Part shown: positions 54,217 to 60,193 of the stretch, one piece after another
Position numbering within the stretch: the stretch's first letter is position 1
Layout of the letters: every line of letters begins with the position of its first letter
Source of the DNA: Dactylosporangium sp. AC04546
Lineage (GTDB): Bacteria > Actinomycetota > Actinomycetes > Mycobacteriales > Micromonosporaceae
DNA: 64,000 nt
Direction of reading: 5' to 3'
Assembly: GCF_022095675.1 (NCBI RefSeq)
Contig: NZ_JAHYSG010000013.1
Location: 62,001-126,000, forward strand
Notes under the pieces: model-generated
Database searches by the model: none
Told to the model about the DNA's origin: nothing
Seen by the model: only the letters and a program-made list of their open reading frames with translations
Made by a program: the position numbers and the translations under genes

Positions 54217-54519
54217 ATGAGCGGCTACCGGCCCGGCGAACTACGACAGGTCGGCAACGGCCCACGCGTCGCCGTTGTCGCACCCGCGCACTGCCACAAC
54301 GGGCACCCGCTCGGCCCGCTCCAGGTCATGCTCGGCACTGAACTCTGCGACCCCGGCATGGGCCGCTACCAGCGCCACATCACCTGGACCTGCCGCACCT
54401 GCGGTGACGTCACGATCGCCGACGGCCACCCGGACTCCTGCCGCTCCTCACCCGAGACTGGGTCCAAGATCATGCCATCTCCAGGCCGTCAACCGCCGAC
54501 CGACAGCGACCAACGATGA
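54217..54519 (+). CDS. Small Cys/His-rich hypothetical protein
   Basis: From ATG at 54217 the 100 residues contain HCHNGHPLGPLQVMLGTELC and WTCRTCGDVTIADGHPDSC, a spacing that suggests a small zinc-binding domain. Similar CxNGHxL...CxxC proteins of about 80 residues are, to my knowledge, frequent in actinobacterial accessory DNA. The function is unknown. Its promoter is well formed and it is the only gene of element 1 on the plus strand. Confidence 0.6.
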   Translation: MSGYRPGELRQVGNGPRVAVVAPAHCHNGHPLGPLQVMLGTELCDPGMGRYQRHITWTCRTCGDVTIADGHPDSCRSSPETGSKIMPSPGRQPPTDSDQR

Positions 54520-54588
54520 CCGACGTTGGCAGACGACGCCCAGCTCACCCTCGGTTACGTCGCGGTGAGCCGGGCGGGTCGCAGAACG

Positions 54589-55083
54589 CTATCTGTAGTT
54601 GGTGAACTGCAGGGCGATACCGAAGTCCTCCTGCTTGAGCAGCGTGATGACCGCCTGGAGGTCGTCCTTCTTCTTGCCGGTGACCCGCAGCTGGTCGCCC
54701 TGGATCTGGGCCTGAACGCCCTTCGGCCCCTCGTCGCGGATCTTCTTCGAGATGGCCTTGGCCTTGTCCGACTCGATGCCCTGGATGATCTTCGCGTCGA
54801 TCTTGAAGATCTTGCCCGACGCCCGCGGCTCGCCGGCGTCGAGGGACTTGAGCGAGATGTTGCGCTTGACCAGCTTCTCCTTGAAGACCTCGAGCGCCGC
54901 CTGCGCGCGCTCCTCGGTCTCCGCCTGGATCGCGACGGCCTCCTCCCCGGCCCACTTGATCTCAGCCCCGGTCCCGCGGAAGTCGAACCGCTGAGCCAGC
55001 TCCTTCTCGGCCTGGTTGAGCGCGTTGTCGACCTCCTGCCGGTCGACCTTGCTGACGATGTCGAACGAGGGTGCCGAAGCCAT
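54589..55083 (-). CDS. yajQ: YajQ-family nucleotide-binding protein
   Basis: The 164 residues ([20 protein letters not shown], to the end [10 protein letters not shown]) cover the whole YajQ family, two ferredoxin-like domains. Members bind RNA or tRNA and, in Xanthomonas, c-di-GMP. The ATG at 55083 gives the family start. The last codons read AACTACAGATAG, and the same 20 bp are found again at 51993-52013, so the 3' end seems replaced by an integrating element without change of the protein sequence. It is divergent from tRNA-Tyr. Confidence 0.93.
   Translation of the reverse strand: MASAPSFDIVSKVDRQEVDNALNQAEKELAQRFDFRGTGAEIKWAGEEAVAIQAETEERAQAALEVFKEKLVKRNISLKSLDAGEPRASGKIFKIDAKIIQGIESDKAKAISKKIRDEGPKGVQAQIQGDQLRVTGKKKDDLQAVITLLKQEDFGIALQFTNYR
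54595..54614. repeat. Proximal copy of the yajQ 3'-end sequence (att-like)
   Basis: GTAGTTGGTGAACTGCAGGG overlaps codons of the C-terminal residues LQFTNY of the yajQ-family gene. It matches 51993-52013 except for one base gap. Confidence 0.7.
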
Positions 55084-55142
55084 GGCGGATGCTCCCTGTA
55101 AACCTGGTCGTGTCGTGTTCCGGGCGTTGCGAGGGTACCCGT

Positions 55143-55173
55143 TTGCGTTGCCCCGGGGGCGTACCGCTATTCT
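55143..55173 (+). promoter_or_regulatory. Weak candidate promoter of tRNA-Tyr
   Basis: TTGCGT (55143-55148) and TATTCT (55168-55173) are separated by 19 nt, slightly long. The -10 fits TANNNT and ends 11 nt before the tRNA. Confidence 0.4.
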
Positions 55174-55184
55174 TGCTTGCGCCA

Positions 55185-55265
55185 GGCGGGTTGCCCGAGC
55201 GGCCAATGGGAGCGGACTGTAAATCCGTCGCGAAAGCTACAGAGGTTCGAATCCTCTACCCGCCA
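55185..55265 (+). tRNA. tyrT: tRNA-Tyr (GTA anticodon)
   Basis: An 81-nt class II tRNA: acceptor GGCGGGT/ACCCGCC, D-arm TGCCCGAGCGGCCAATGGGA, anticodon loop CTGTAAA (GTA), a long variable arm (CGCGAAAGCTAC region) and T-arm AGAGGTTCGAATCCTCT. The CCA end is not encoded. Its 3' half is duplicated at 57911-57979, marking it as an integration site. Confidence 0.97.
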
Positions 55266-55285
55266 CAGGCAGTGAGAAGCGCCCC
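55217..55285 (+). repeat. att copy within and after tRNA-Tyr
   Basis: This 69-bp copy starts in the anticodon loop and ends in the first arm of the tRNA terminator. It matches 57911-57979 in 68 positions; the difference is C versus T in the T-arm. Confidence 0.92.
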
Positions 55286-55315
55286 CTACCAGGGAGAACC
55301 CGGTAGGGGGCGCTT
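55277..55315 (+). terminator. Terminator after tRNA-Tyr
   Basis: AAGCGCCCCCTACC and GGTAGGGGGCGCTT form a perfect 14-bp stem followed by TCGTTG. It ends the tRNA transcript. Confidence 0.82.
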
Positions 55316-55486
55316 TCGTTGCTGTCCAGCCACGTGCAGCCATAGCCAGCCGTCCACGGGTGTCCACGGACTATGCGCGGACCAGGGTCCACGCGGGACG
55401 CTGGCCGACCATGACCCATCCAGCATCGGCCGACCAGGCGTCCCGTTATTTCACCTAGTCTTATTTCACCTAGTACACTGGAGTGC
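55286..55486. other. Region between tRNA-Tyr terminator and padR gene
   Basis: About 200 nt without a gene. It contains the first copy of an 18-bp repeat GGACTATGCGCGGACCAG (55368-55385; second copy 57841-57858) and the operator-like tandem repeats at 55446-55474. Confidence 0.6.
55446..55479 (+). promoter_or_regulatory. Tandem 14-bp repeats and promoter before padR
   Basis: TTATTTCACCTAGT occurs twice (55446-55459 and 55461-55474) with a 15-bp period, immediately followed by ACACTGGAG and the GTG start of the regulator. TTCACC (55450-55455) and TACACT (55474-55479) with an 18-nt spacer could be a promoter embedded in the repeats. This fits an autoregulated operator. Confidence 0.6.
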
Positions 55487-55810
55487 GTGACCGAACGAGT
55501 AACCCAGCCGACGCTCGATGTCCTGGAGGCGCTGCTTGTCGCCCACGACTTCGAGCTTCACGGCTGGGCGATCATCAAGAGCACCAAGCGCGCCGGCCCG
55601 ACCGTCTACAAGATCTTGGAACGCCTGACCAAAGGCGGGATGCTGACTGAACGGTGGGAGGAACTCGGCCCAGAAGACAATCGCCCGCGCCGCCGGTTCT
55701 ACCGACTCACACCAACCGGCATCGCGTACGGCCGGCAACTCCTCGCTGAACGACGCCCAGAAGCCAGGCAGCGCTGGCGTCCCCTGCTCGGCGGGGAGGC
55801 TCACGCGTGA
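55487..55810 (+). CDS. PadR-family transcriptional regulator
   Basis: The 107 residues (MTERVTQPTLDVLEALLVAH, then GWAIIKSTKRAGPTVYKILE and RRRFYRLTPTGIAYGRQLLA) match the short PadR winged-helix type, often repressors that sense small molecules or membrane stress and control a neighbouring membrane protein. The start is GTG at 55487 behind GGAG. Its stop overlaps the next gene (GTGA). Confidence 0.88.
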   Translation: MTERVTQPTLDVLEALLVAHDFELHGWAIIKSTKRAGPTVYKILERLTKGGMLTERWEELGPEDNRPRRRFYRLTPTGIAYGRQLLAERRPEARQRWRPLLGGEAHA

Positions 55811-56550
55811 GCAACGTGTGGGGCATCATCTCCGGTGTCCTGATGGGCCTGGCGGTAAACGAAACGTGCGACCTATCTCCCTGGCTCGCCCAGCGGATTG
55901 TGCCGGTCGCCGCACGCCTCTGGACCCGGGACCCCGAACGACGCGAGGTCTACACAGAGGCGTGGCTCGCCATCATCAACGACCGACCGGGCAAGCTGTT
56001 CAAGCTGACAACGGCCCTCGCCTTCCTTGGTGCCGGTGCAACCGCATCGATCCGCCACCGGCTGACCGGACTGATGACGACCATTAGCTTGCTGGTCGAG
56101 CAGAAGCTTCCGACGTACTACGCCGCCTTTGGCCTTCTAAAACTGGCGGTTCGCCGGTCGTCACCCGGACAACTCGCGGTTGCGGGTATCTCCTCTGCGG
56201 CGGTGGGGCTGGCTGTCGTCGTTTTTAGCGGGTTTGTCGGCCTTTCCGATCAGCCCTTGGGTGTCGTGTGGTCATTGGCCTACCTCCTCGCGGTGACGTT
56301 CGTCCAGGCGGGGCTGCTGTACGTCATAGGCCGCCTGGAGTTGGCCAGAACGTGCGCGAGTTCGGAGACGGATGGACGAGTTGAAGAACCCCGACTAACG
56401 AGAAGCGCCCCTGCGTGTTCCTGGCAGGGGCGCTTCTGTTCGATGTCCGCTAAATCTGAGCGTAGGCACAGTGTTGCCTACTCGCCATCCATGGCACGTT
56501 CGATGCGGTGTCGGGCGGACTCGTCCTGCCCCACGATGCACTTCGCGTAG
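55807..56550 (+). CDS. Membrane protein partner of PadR, 3' end damaged
   Basis: Residues 1-190 (MSNVWGIISGVLMGLAVNET, then RDPERREVYTEAWLAIINDR and three or four helices) match a type of actinobacterial membrane protein found next to PadR regulators. The frame then runs on through a perfect terminator stem (56401-56437) and into DNA antisense to the integrase, up to 56550. A run of four C near 56389-56393, if it were three, would end the protein as ...EEPD-stop at about 56397. I therefore think a one-base insertion removed the native stop. The function is unknown. Confidence 0.7.
   Translation: MSNVWGIISGVLMGLAVNETCDLSPWLAQRIVPVAARLWTRDPERREVYTEAWLAIINDRPGKLFKLTTALAFLGAGATASIRHRLTGLMTTISLLVEQKLPTYYAAFGLLKLAVRRSSPGQLAVAGISSAAVGLAVVVFSGFVGLSDQPLGVVWSLAYLLAVTFVQAGLLYVIGRLELARTCASSETDGRVEEPRLTRSAPACSWQGRFCSMSAKSERRHSVAYSPSMARSMRCRADSSCPTMHFA
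56401..56437. terminator. Bidirectional terminator inside element 2
   Basis: AGAAGCGCCCCTGC and GCAGGGGCGCTTCT form a perfect 14-bp stem with a 9-nt loop. It separates the plus-strand membrane protein gene and the convergent integrase gene, so it probably serves both. Confidence 0.78.
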
Positions 56551-57029
56551 ACCCGCAGCAGCACGGCGACACTGTGCCCGGCCCACTCGGCAACCTGCGT
56601 CGCCGGGACTCCCGCGTTGAGCCACGTCGACACCGCCGCGTGCCGCAGGTCGTACGGCACCCTCGCCAGCGGCGACAGGCACTCCGCTGGACTGAGCGCG
56701 AGCGCCCGTGCCTTGTGCCACACACCGGTGTACGTGCTGTCTCCGATCGTGCCGCCGCGCGGCCCGACGAACAGCCGCCCGTCCGGCGCGACGCCGAAGT
56801 GGTCGAGGTGGCACCGGAGGATCTCGACCAGTTCGGGATGGGCCGGCACCGGCCGCGTGTCCGTGGCAGCGCGGTGCTTGAGGCCGCGCCGCTCACGTGA
56901 CCGGCCGCTGTCCGTCCACGCTGTCCCGGTCCGGGGGGACGAATTGCCCAGCAGCAACTCACCCCACCCGCTCGTCGGCAGCGCGGCGAGGTTCTCGGCC
57001 CGGAAGTCGAGCGCCTCGCTCGATGTCAA
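56478..57029 (-). pseudogene. Tyrosine integrase, N-terminus missing
   Basis: The 183-residue frame contains the C-terminal catalytic domain: YDLRHAAVSTWLNAGVPATQ (second Arg box), then AEWAGHSVAVLLRVYAKCI with the His-x-x-x..Arg and Tyr boxes. Upstream RRGLKHRAATDTRPVPAHPE is the usual strand region. Complete actinobacterial integrases of this type have more than 400 residues, so the core-binding domain and the first catalytic Arg are absent. The only start is a TTG at 57029 without ribosome binding site. It is probably inactive. Confidence 0.88.
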
Positions 57030-57108
57030 CTCTGGTGTTGTGGGCCGTGGACCCTTATATTTGCGGCAGATTGATCATCGAGACCGGTTGATATTCTCTG
57101 GAGGATGC

Positions 57109-57450
57109 ATGAAGGTATCAGCGGTTCTGCGAAGGTGGGTAACCCGTGCGTCAGTGGTAACCGCCTTGTCATTGGGCTTCGGCGTGTTGGTCGCTTCGCC
57201 GGCTTCGGCGTACCCCACCGGGTGCAACCTCATGTCCGCCACCGTAACTTGGGGCTGGGAAGGGGGGAATTATGCGTACTGTTTCGCTGGGTCGGGCACG
57301 TACCAGGTGGCAATTACCTGCAGAACCCTCAACAGTCCGGTTTTGTACAATTATTCCGGTCCCGTCAGGACTGTTGGATCTGGGCTGAGGTCCGAAATGT
57401 ACTGTCCGTACGGCCAGACTCTCGAGTCCTACCAGCGGTATCTCACCTGA
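57109..57450 (+). CDS. Small secreted Cys-containing protein
   Basis: The 113 residues start with a clear Sec signal peptide (MKVSAVLRRWVTRASVVTAL, hydrophobic core, cleavage after ASPASA at about 34). The mature part of 79 residues is Tyr- and Gly-rich with four Cys (39, 58, 71, 99), likely two disulfides. The ATG follows GGAGG. Base composition is less GC-rich than that of the housekeeping genes, in line with recent transfer. I do not recognise the family; secreted inhibitor-like or adhesin-like roles are only guesses. Confidence 0.75.
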   Translation: MKVSAVLRRWVTRASVVTALSLGFGVLVASPASAYPTGCNLMSATVTWGWEGGNYAYCFAGSGTYQVAITCRTLNSPVLYNYSGPVRTVGSGLRSEMYCPYGQTLESYQRYLT

Positions 57451-57460
57451 TCTCTAGTAG

Positions 57461-57769
57461 CTGCGGATCGCGCTGCACGGATGCGGGCTGTTCGCGGCCG
57501 GCCTGTACCAGCTGGCCTATGCTGCGCAGACGTTCGAAGCAGGCCGTCCGGCCGTCAACTCCTTCAGTGAGCGCGACTACAAGGATCTCGAAGGCGTGCT
57601 CGACGCGTACACCGTCCCGGCCGTTGACCCGGATGATCCCAGCAAGCTCAAGGAAGGTGGGACCGGCCAGCCGGTACGGCTCACGCAGTACGAACTGGTC
57701 CGCATCTCTGATCCCGAACGTGCCGCCAAGGCGGCCGCTGAAGCGGACAACACTGACACCGGCACGTGA
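57461..57769 (+). pseudogene. C-terminal remnant of an unidentified gene
   Basis: After a TAG TAG pair a 102-residue open frame reads LRIALHGCGLFAAGLYQLAY, then FSERDYKDLEGVLDAYTVPA and TGQPVRLTQYELVRISDPER, ending with TGA at 57769. It has coding-like composition but no start codon near its beginning. It looks like the end of a gene whose 5' part was lost on insertion or deletion. I cannot name the family. Confidence 0.5.
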
Positions 57770-57910
57770 CGAGCGGCTCGCCAACACAGCTCGGCGGCTC
57801 CCTGTCGCTGCGCCACACAGCTCATGATCAAATGCCGTGTGGACTATGCGCGGACCAGACCGGGGCGCACGCGAACGTCGCCGCAGCTCAGAGGCGATTC
57901 CGCGTACGGG

Positions 57911-57979
57911 CTGTAAATCCGTCGCGAAAGCTACAGAGGTTCGAATTCTCTACCCGCCACAGGCAGTGAGAAGCGCCCC
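57911..57979 (+). repeat. Second att copy (tRNA-Tyr 3' half)
   Basis: It begins CTGTAAATCC and ends GAAGCGCCCC; 68 of 69 positions match 55217-55285. The 5' half of the tRNA is missing, so it cannot give a tRNA. Confidence 0.92.
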
Positions 57980-58006
57980 TTGCCGGAGAGATCCGGTAGG
58001 GGCGCT
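57972..58006 (+). terminator. Terminator copy at the right att site
   Basis: AGCGCCCC...GGGGCGCT with an imperfect inner part mirrors the tRNA-Tyr terminator but has diverged beyond the 69-bp duplication. It is probably the original chromosomal terminator of the tRNA gene. Confidence 0.6.
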
Positions 58007-58014
58007 CTCGTATT

Positions 58015-58718
58015 TCAGCCCGTCGGCGGGAACAGGCGGCGCAGGGTCGGGGCCACCGCGGCAGCGAACGGGCCGTCGTCGTCATCCCTGTGCCACAGCG
58101 TCCAGAGCACGACGCCCATCGTGATGTGGACGTCCGGGGTCTCCGCGGCGGCCACGAGCACCGCCTTCGGGTATGGCGTCAGCAAGCGGCGGACCAGGAC
58201 GCCCTCGCCCGAGAGCGCCTCGATCGGGACCGGCAGGTGGCCCAGCCAGTTCAGCAGCGCTGCCGCCTGGTCGACCGGGTCGGGCAGCGCGGCGGACAGG
58301 CGGCGACGGAGGTCGGCGTCGGGCAGGTGGGCCGCCTCCTCGCCGGAAACGGCCTGCAATGGGCCGAACAGGGCCGGTGGGACGCCATAGGCGGCCAGGA
58401 ACCGCAGGCCTGGCGGTCGGAACTGCGGGTCGCGGTCGTGGAGGTCGAGCAGCTCGATCAGTGGGCCGAGGAACGAGCCCAGCATGCCCGGAACGCCACA
58501 GCTCGCCTGGAACACACACAGGCCTGTCGGGTCGGCGGCGCCTTCTCAACGCACCGTGCCGTGGTGGTCACGACGCGGCCGTCGCGGTCGAGGAACTCCA
58601 GCGTCGGGCCGCCGAGGCAGCGGCAGATGTCGCCGGTCGGCTGGCCGGTAGTGGTCAGCGTTGTGAGCGTCGCCACGTCGGGGATCGGGCGGCCGGCGAC
58701 CCTCGCCGCGTGGATCAC
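58015..58718 (-). pseudogene. Frameshifted hypothetical gene after proB
   Basis: Two minus-strand frames join to one likely protein. The first starts with GTG at 58718 (VIHAARVAGRPIPDVATLTT, then ICRCLGGPTLEFLDRDGRVV). The second covers 58015 to about 58550 (PTGLCVFQASCGVPGMLGSF to APTLRRLFPPTG). They overlap around 58530-58555, where a one-base change would fuse them; the second frame has no good start of its own. This is either a real frameshift or a sequencing error. The GTG lies 7 nt after proB, so the gene belonged to its operon. I do not recognise the family. Confidence 0.6.
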
Positions 58719-58725
58719 AGGTGGA

Positions 58726-59835
58726 TCACAGCAGGACGAGGTCGTCGCGGTGGACGACCTCGCGCTCGTACGCCGGGCCCAGCGCCGCGGCCAGTTCGCC
58801 CGTCGAGCGGCCCAGGAGCGGTGGGAGTTCCGTGGCGTCGTAGTTCACCAGGCCGCGGGCGACCGGGACGCCCGCCAGGTCCACCAGGTCGACCGGGTCG
58901 CCGGCCGCGAAGCGGCCGTCCACGGCCGTGATGCCCGCCGGGAGCAGGGACGCCTTGCGGCCCACCACCGCCTGCACCGCGCCCGCGTCCAGGTGCAGGC
59001 GGCCGCGCGGCGCCGTCGCGTGGGCGAGCCAGAACAGGCGAGCCTGCGGGCGTTCGCGCAGGCGGTGGAACAGGGTGCCGATCTCCTCGCCGGCCAGCAC
59101 GCGGGGCGCCTGCGGGGCCGAGGCCAGGACCACCGGGATGCCGTTCGTGGTCGCGATCCGCGCCGCCTCCACCTTCGTCACCATGCCGCCGGTGCCGACG
59201 CCGGCCTTGCCGGGGCGGCGGATGTCGACGCCGGACAGGTCCTCGAGCGAGCGGACGTCCGTGATCGGGACGGAGGTGGGGAGCGACGGGTCGCCCGTGT
59301 ACAGGCCGGGGACGTCCGAGAGCAGGACCAGCAGGTCGGCGTGGACCAGCGCGGCGACCAGGGCGGCCAGGCGGTCGTTGTCGCCGAAGCGGATCTCCTC
59401 CGTCGCGACCGTGTCGTTCTCGTTGACGATCGGGACGGCGTGCAGGTCGAGCAGGCGGCGAAGGGTTCGATACGCGTTGCGGTAGTGCGCGCGGCGGGTC
59501 ACGTCGTCGACCGTGAGCAGGATCTGGCCGACCACGCGGTCGTGGCGGGCGAACGCGTCGTTGTACGCCCGCATGAGCAGGCCCTGGCCGACGCTCGCCG
59601 CCGCCTGCTGGGTCGCCAGGTCGCGCGGGCGGCGGGACAGGCCCAGCGGGGCCAGGCCGGCGGCGATCGCGCCCGAGGAGACCAGCACGACCTCGGCCCT
59701 GGTCGCGGCCAGCGCGTCCACAAGGGCGTCTACCCGGGCGGTGTCCAGGCCGCCGGTCGCGGTGGTCAGCGACGACGACCCGACCTTGACCACGATCCGC
59801 CGAGCCTCGGTGACCTGTTCCCGCACGCCGACCAT
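58726..59835 (-). CDS. proB: Glutamate 5-kinase
   Basis: Phosphorylates glutamate in the first step of proline synthesis. The 369 residues have the amino acid kinase fold (IVVKVGSSSLTT, VSSGAIAAG, NENDTVA, DVPGLYTGDP, GTGGMVTKVEAA) and a C-terminal PUA domain (about 280-360). In many actinobacteria proA follows; here a frameshifted gene and the mobile region follow instead. The start is ATG at 59835. Confidence 0.97.
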   Translation of the reverse strand: MVGVREQVTEARRIVVKVGSSSLTTATGGLDTARVDALVDALAATRAEVVLVSSGAIAAGLAPLGLSRRPRDLATQQAAASVGQGLLMRAYNDAFARHDRVVGQILLTVDDVTRRAHYRNAYRTLRRLLDLHAVPIVNENDTVATEEIRFGDNDRLAALVAALVHADLLVLLSDVPGLYTGDPSLPTSVPITDVRSLEDLSGVDIRRPGKAGVGTGGMVTKVEAARIATTNGIPVVLASAPQAPRVLAGEEIGTLFHRLRERPQARLFWLAHATAPRGRLHLDAGAVQAVVGRKASLLPAGITAVDGRFAAGDPVDLVDLAGVPVARGLVNYDATELPPLLGRSTGELAAALGPAYEREVVHRDDLVLL

Positions 59836-59878
59836 CTTGCCGCCTGCTCCCCGCGGACTCGCGGTAGGTTCCCATATC

Positions 59879-60193
59879 GTGGCCGACGAGGACTACGCCG
59901 AACTGGTGCTCACGGTGGTCGAGCGCATCCCGCCCGGGCGGGTCATGTCGTACGGCGCGATCGCCGAATATCTGGGCCAGGGTGGCCCGCGGCAGGTGGG
60001 GGCGGTGATGTCCCACTACGGCGGCGGCGTCCCCTGGCACCGGGTCGTCGCCGCGAACGGCCGGCTGGTACCGGGCCATGAGCAGGAGGCCCTCCGGCGG
60101 CACCGCCAGGAGCTGACCCCGCTGCGCGGCGACAAGGTCGACATGCGCAAGGCCGCCTGGTGGCCCGAAGAAGACGCCGACCAGGACAACTAG
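59879..60193 (+). CDS. Alkyltransferase-like DNA repair protein (ATL)
   Basis: The 104 residues match the DNA-binding domain of O6-alkylguanine-DNA alkyltransferase (PPGRVMSYGAIAEYLG, the helix-turn-helix with Arg finger GPRQVG). The active-site motif is PWHRV (52-56), with Trp53 where the alkyltransferase has Cys. ATL proteins with this Trp bind O6-alkylguanine without repairing it and hand it to nucleotide excision repair. The start is GTG at 59879. Its TAG stop overlaps the stop of the convergent next gene (CTAG). Confidence 0.88.
   Translation: MADEDYAELVLTVVERIPPGRVMSYGAIAEYLGQGGPRQVGAVMSHYGGGVPWHRVVAANGRLVPGHEQEALRRHRQELTPLRGDKVDMRKAAWWPEEDADQDN

Larger units (their letters stand above)
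51993..54614. mobile_element. Decayed integrative element 1, at the yajQ 3' end
   Basis: The interval is bounded by two direct copies of a 20-bp sequence: 54595-54614, inside the last codons of the yajQ-family gene, and 51993-52013, where one extra G is present. The distal copy, read on the minus strand, contains ...AACTACCGGTAG, which would be a normal NYR-stop end for yajQ; the present gene ends AACTACAGATAG with a rare AGA codon. An integrase fragment lies next to the distal copy. Inside are a regulator, a membrane protein and a small Cys/His protein. I infer site-specific integration into yajQ with restoration of its end, followed by decay. Confidence 0.7.
55217..57979. mobile_element. 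Decayed integrative element 2, at tRNA-Tyr
   Basis: The interval lies between the 3' half of tRNA-Tyr (55217-55285) and a second copy of the same 69 bp at 57911-57979 with one mismatch. Identity continues about 20 bp past the tRNA into the first arm of its terminator. Inside are a PadR regulator, a membrane protein, an N-terminally truncated tyrosine integrase, a small secreted protein and a gene remnant. Integration at tRNA 3' ends with such duplications is the established signature of tyrosine-integrase elements. No replication or transfer genes are seen, so it is a remnant or a satellite. Confidence 0.88.
57770..58014. other. Right border of element 2
   Basis: This 245-nt stretch has no gene. 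It contains the second copy of the 18-bp repeat (57841-57858), the duplicated tRNA-Tyr 3' half (57911-57979) and its hairpin (57972-58006). Confidence 0.7.

Noticed and set aside
56617..57108. Upstream extension of the secreted protein frame
   Set aside because: It is antisense to the integrase and would bury the clear signal peptide; GGAGG directly before 57109 fixes the start.
57911..57979. Second tRNA-Tyr gene
   Set aside because: Only the 3' half is present. The acceptor 5' strand, D-arm and half of the anticodon stem are missing, so it is an att copy.
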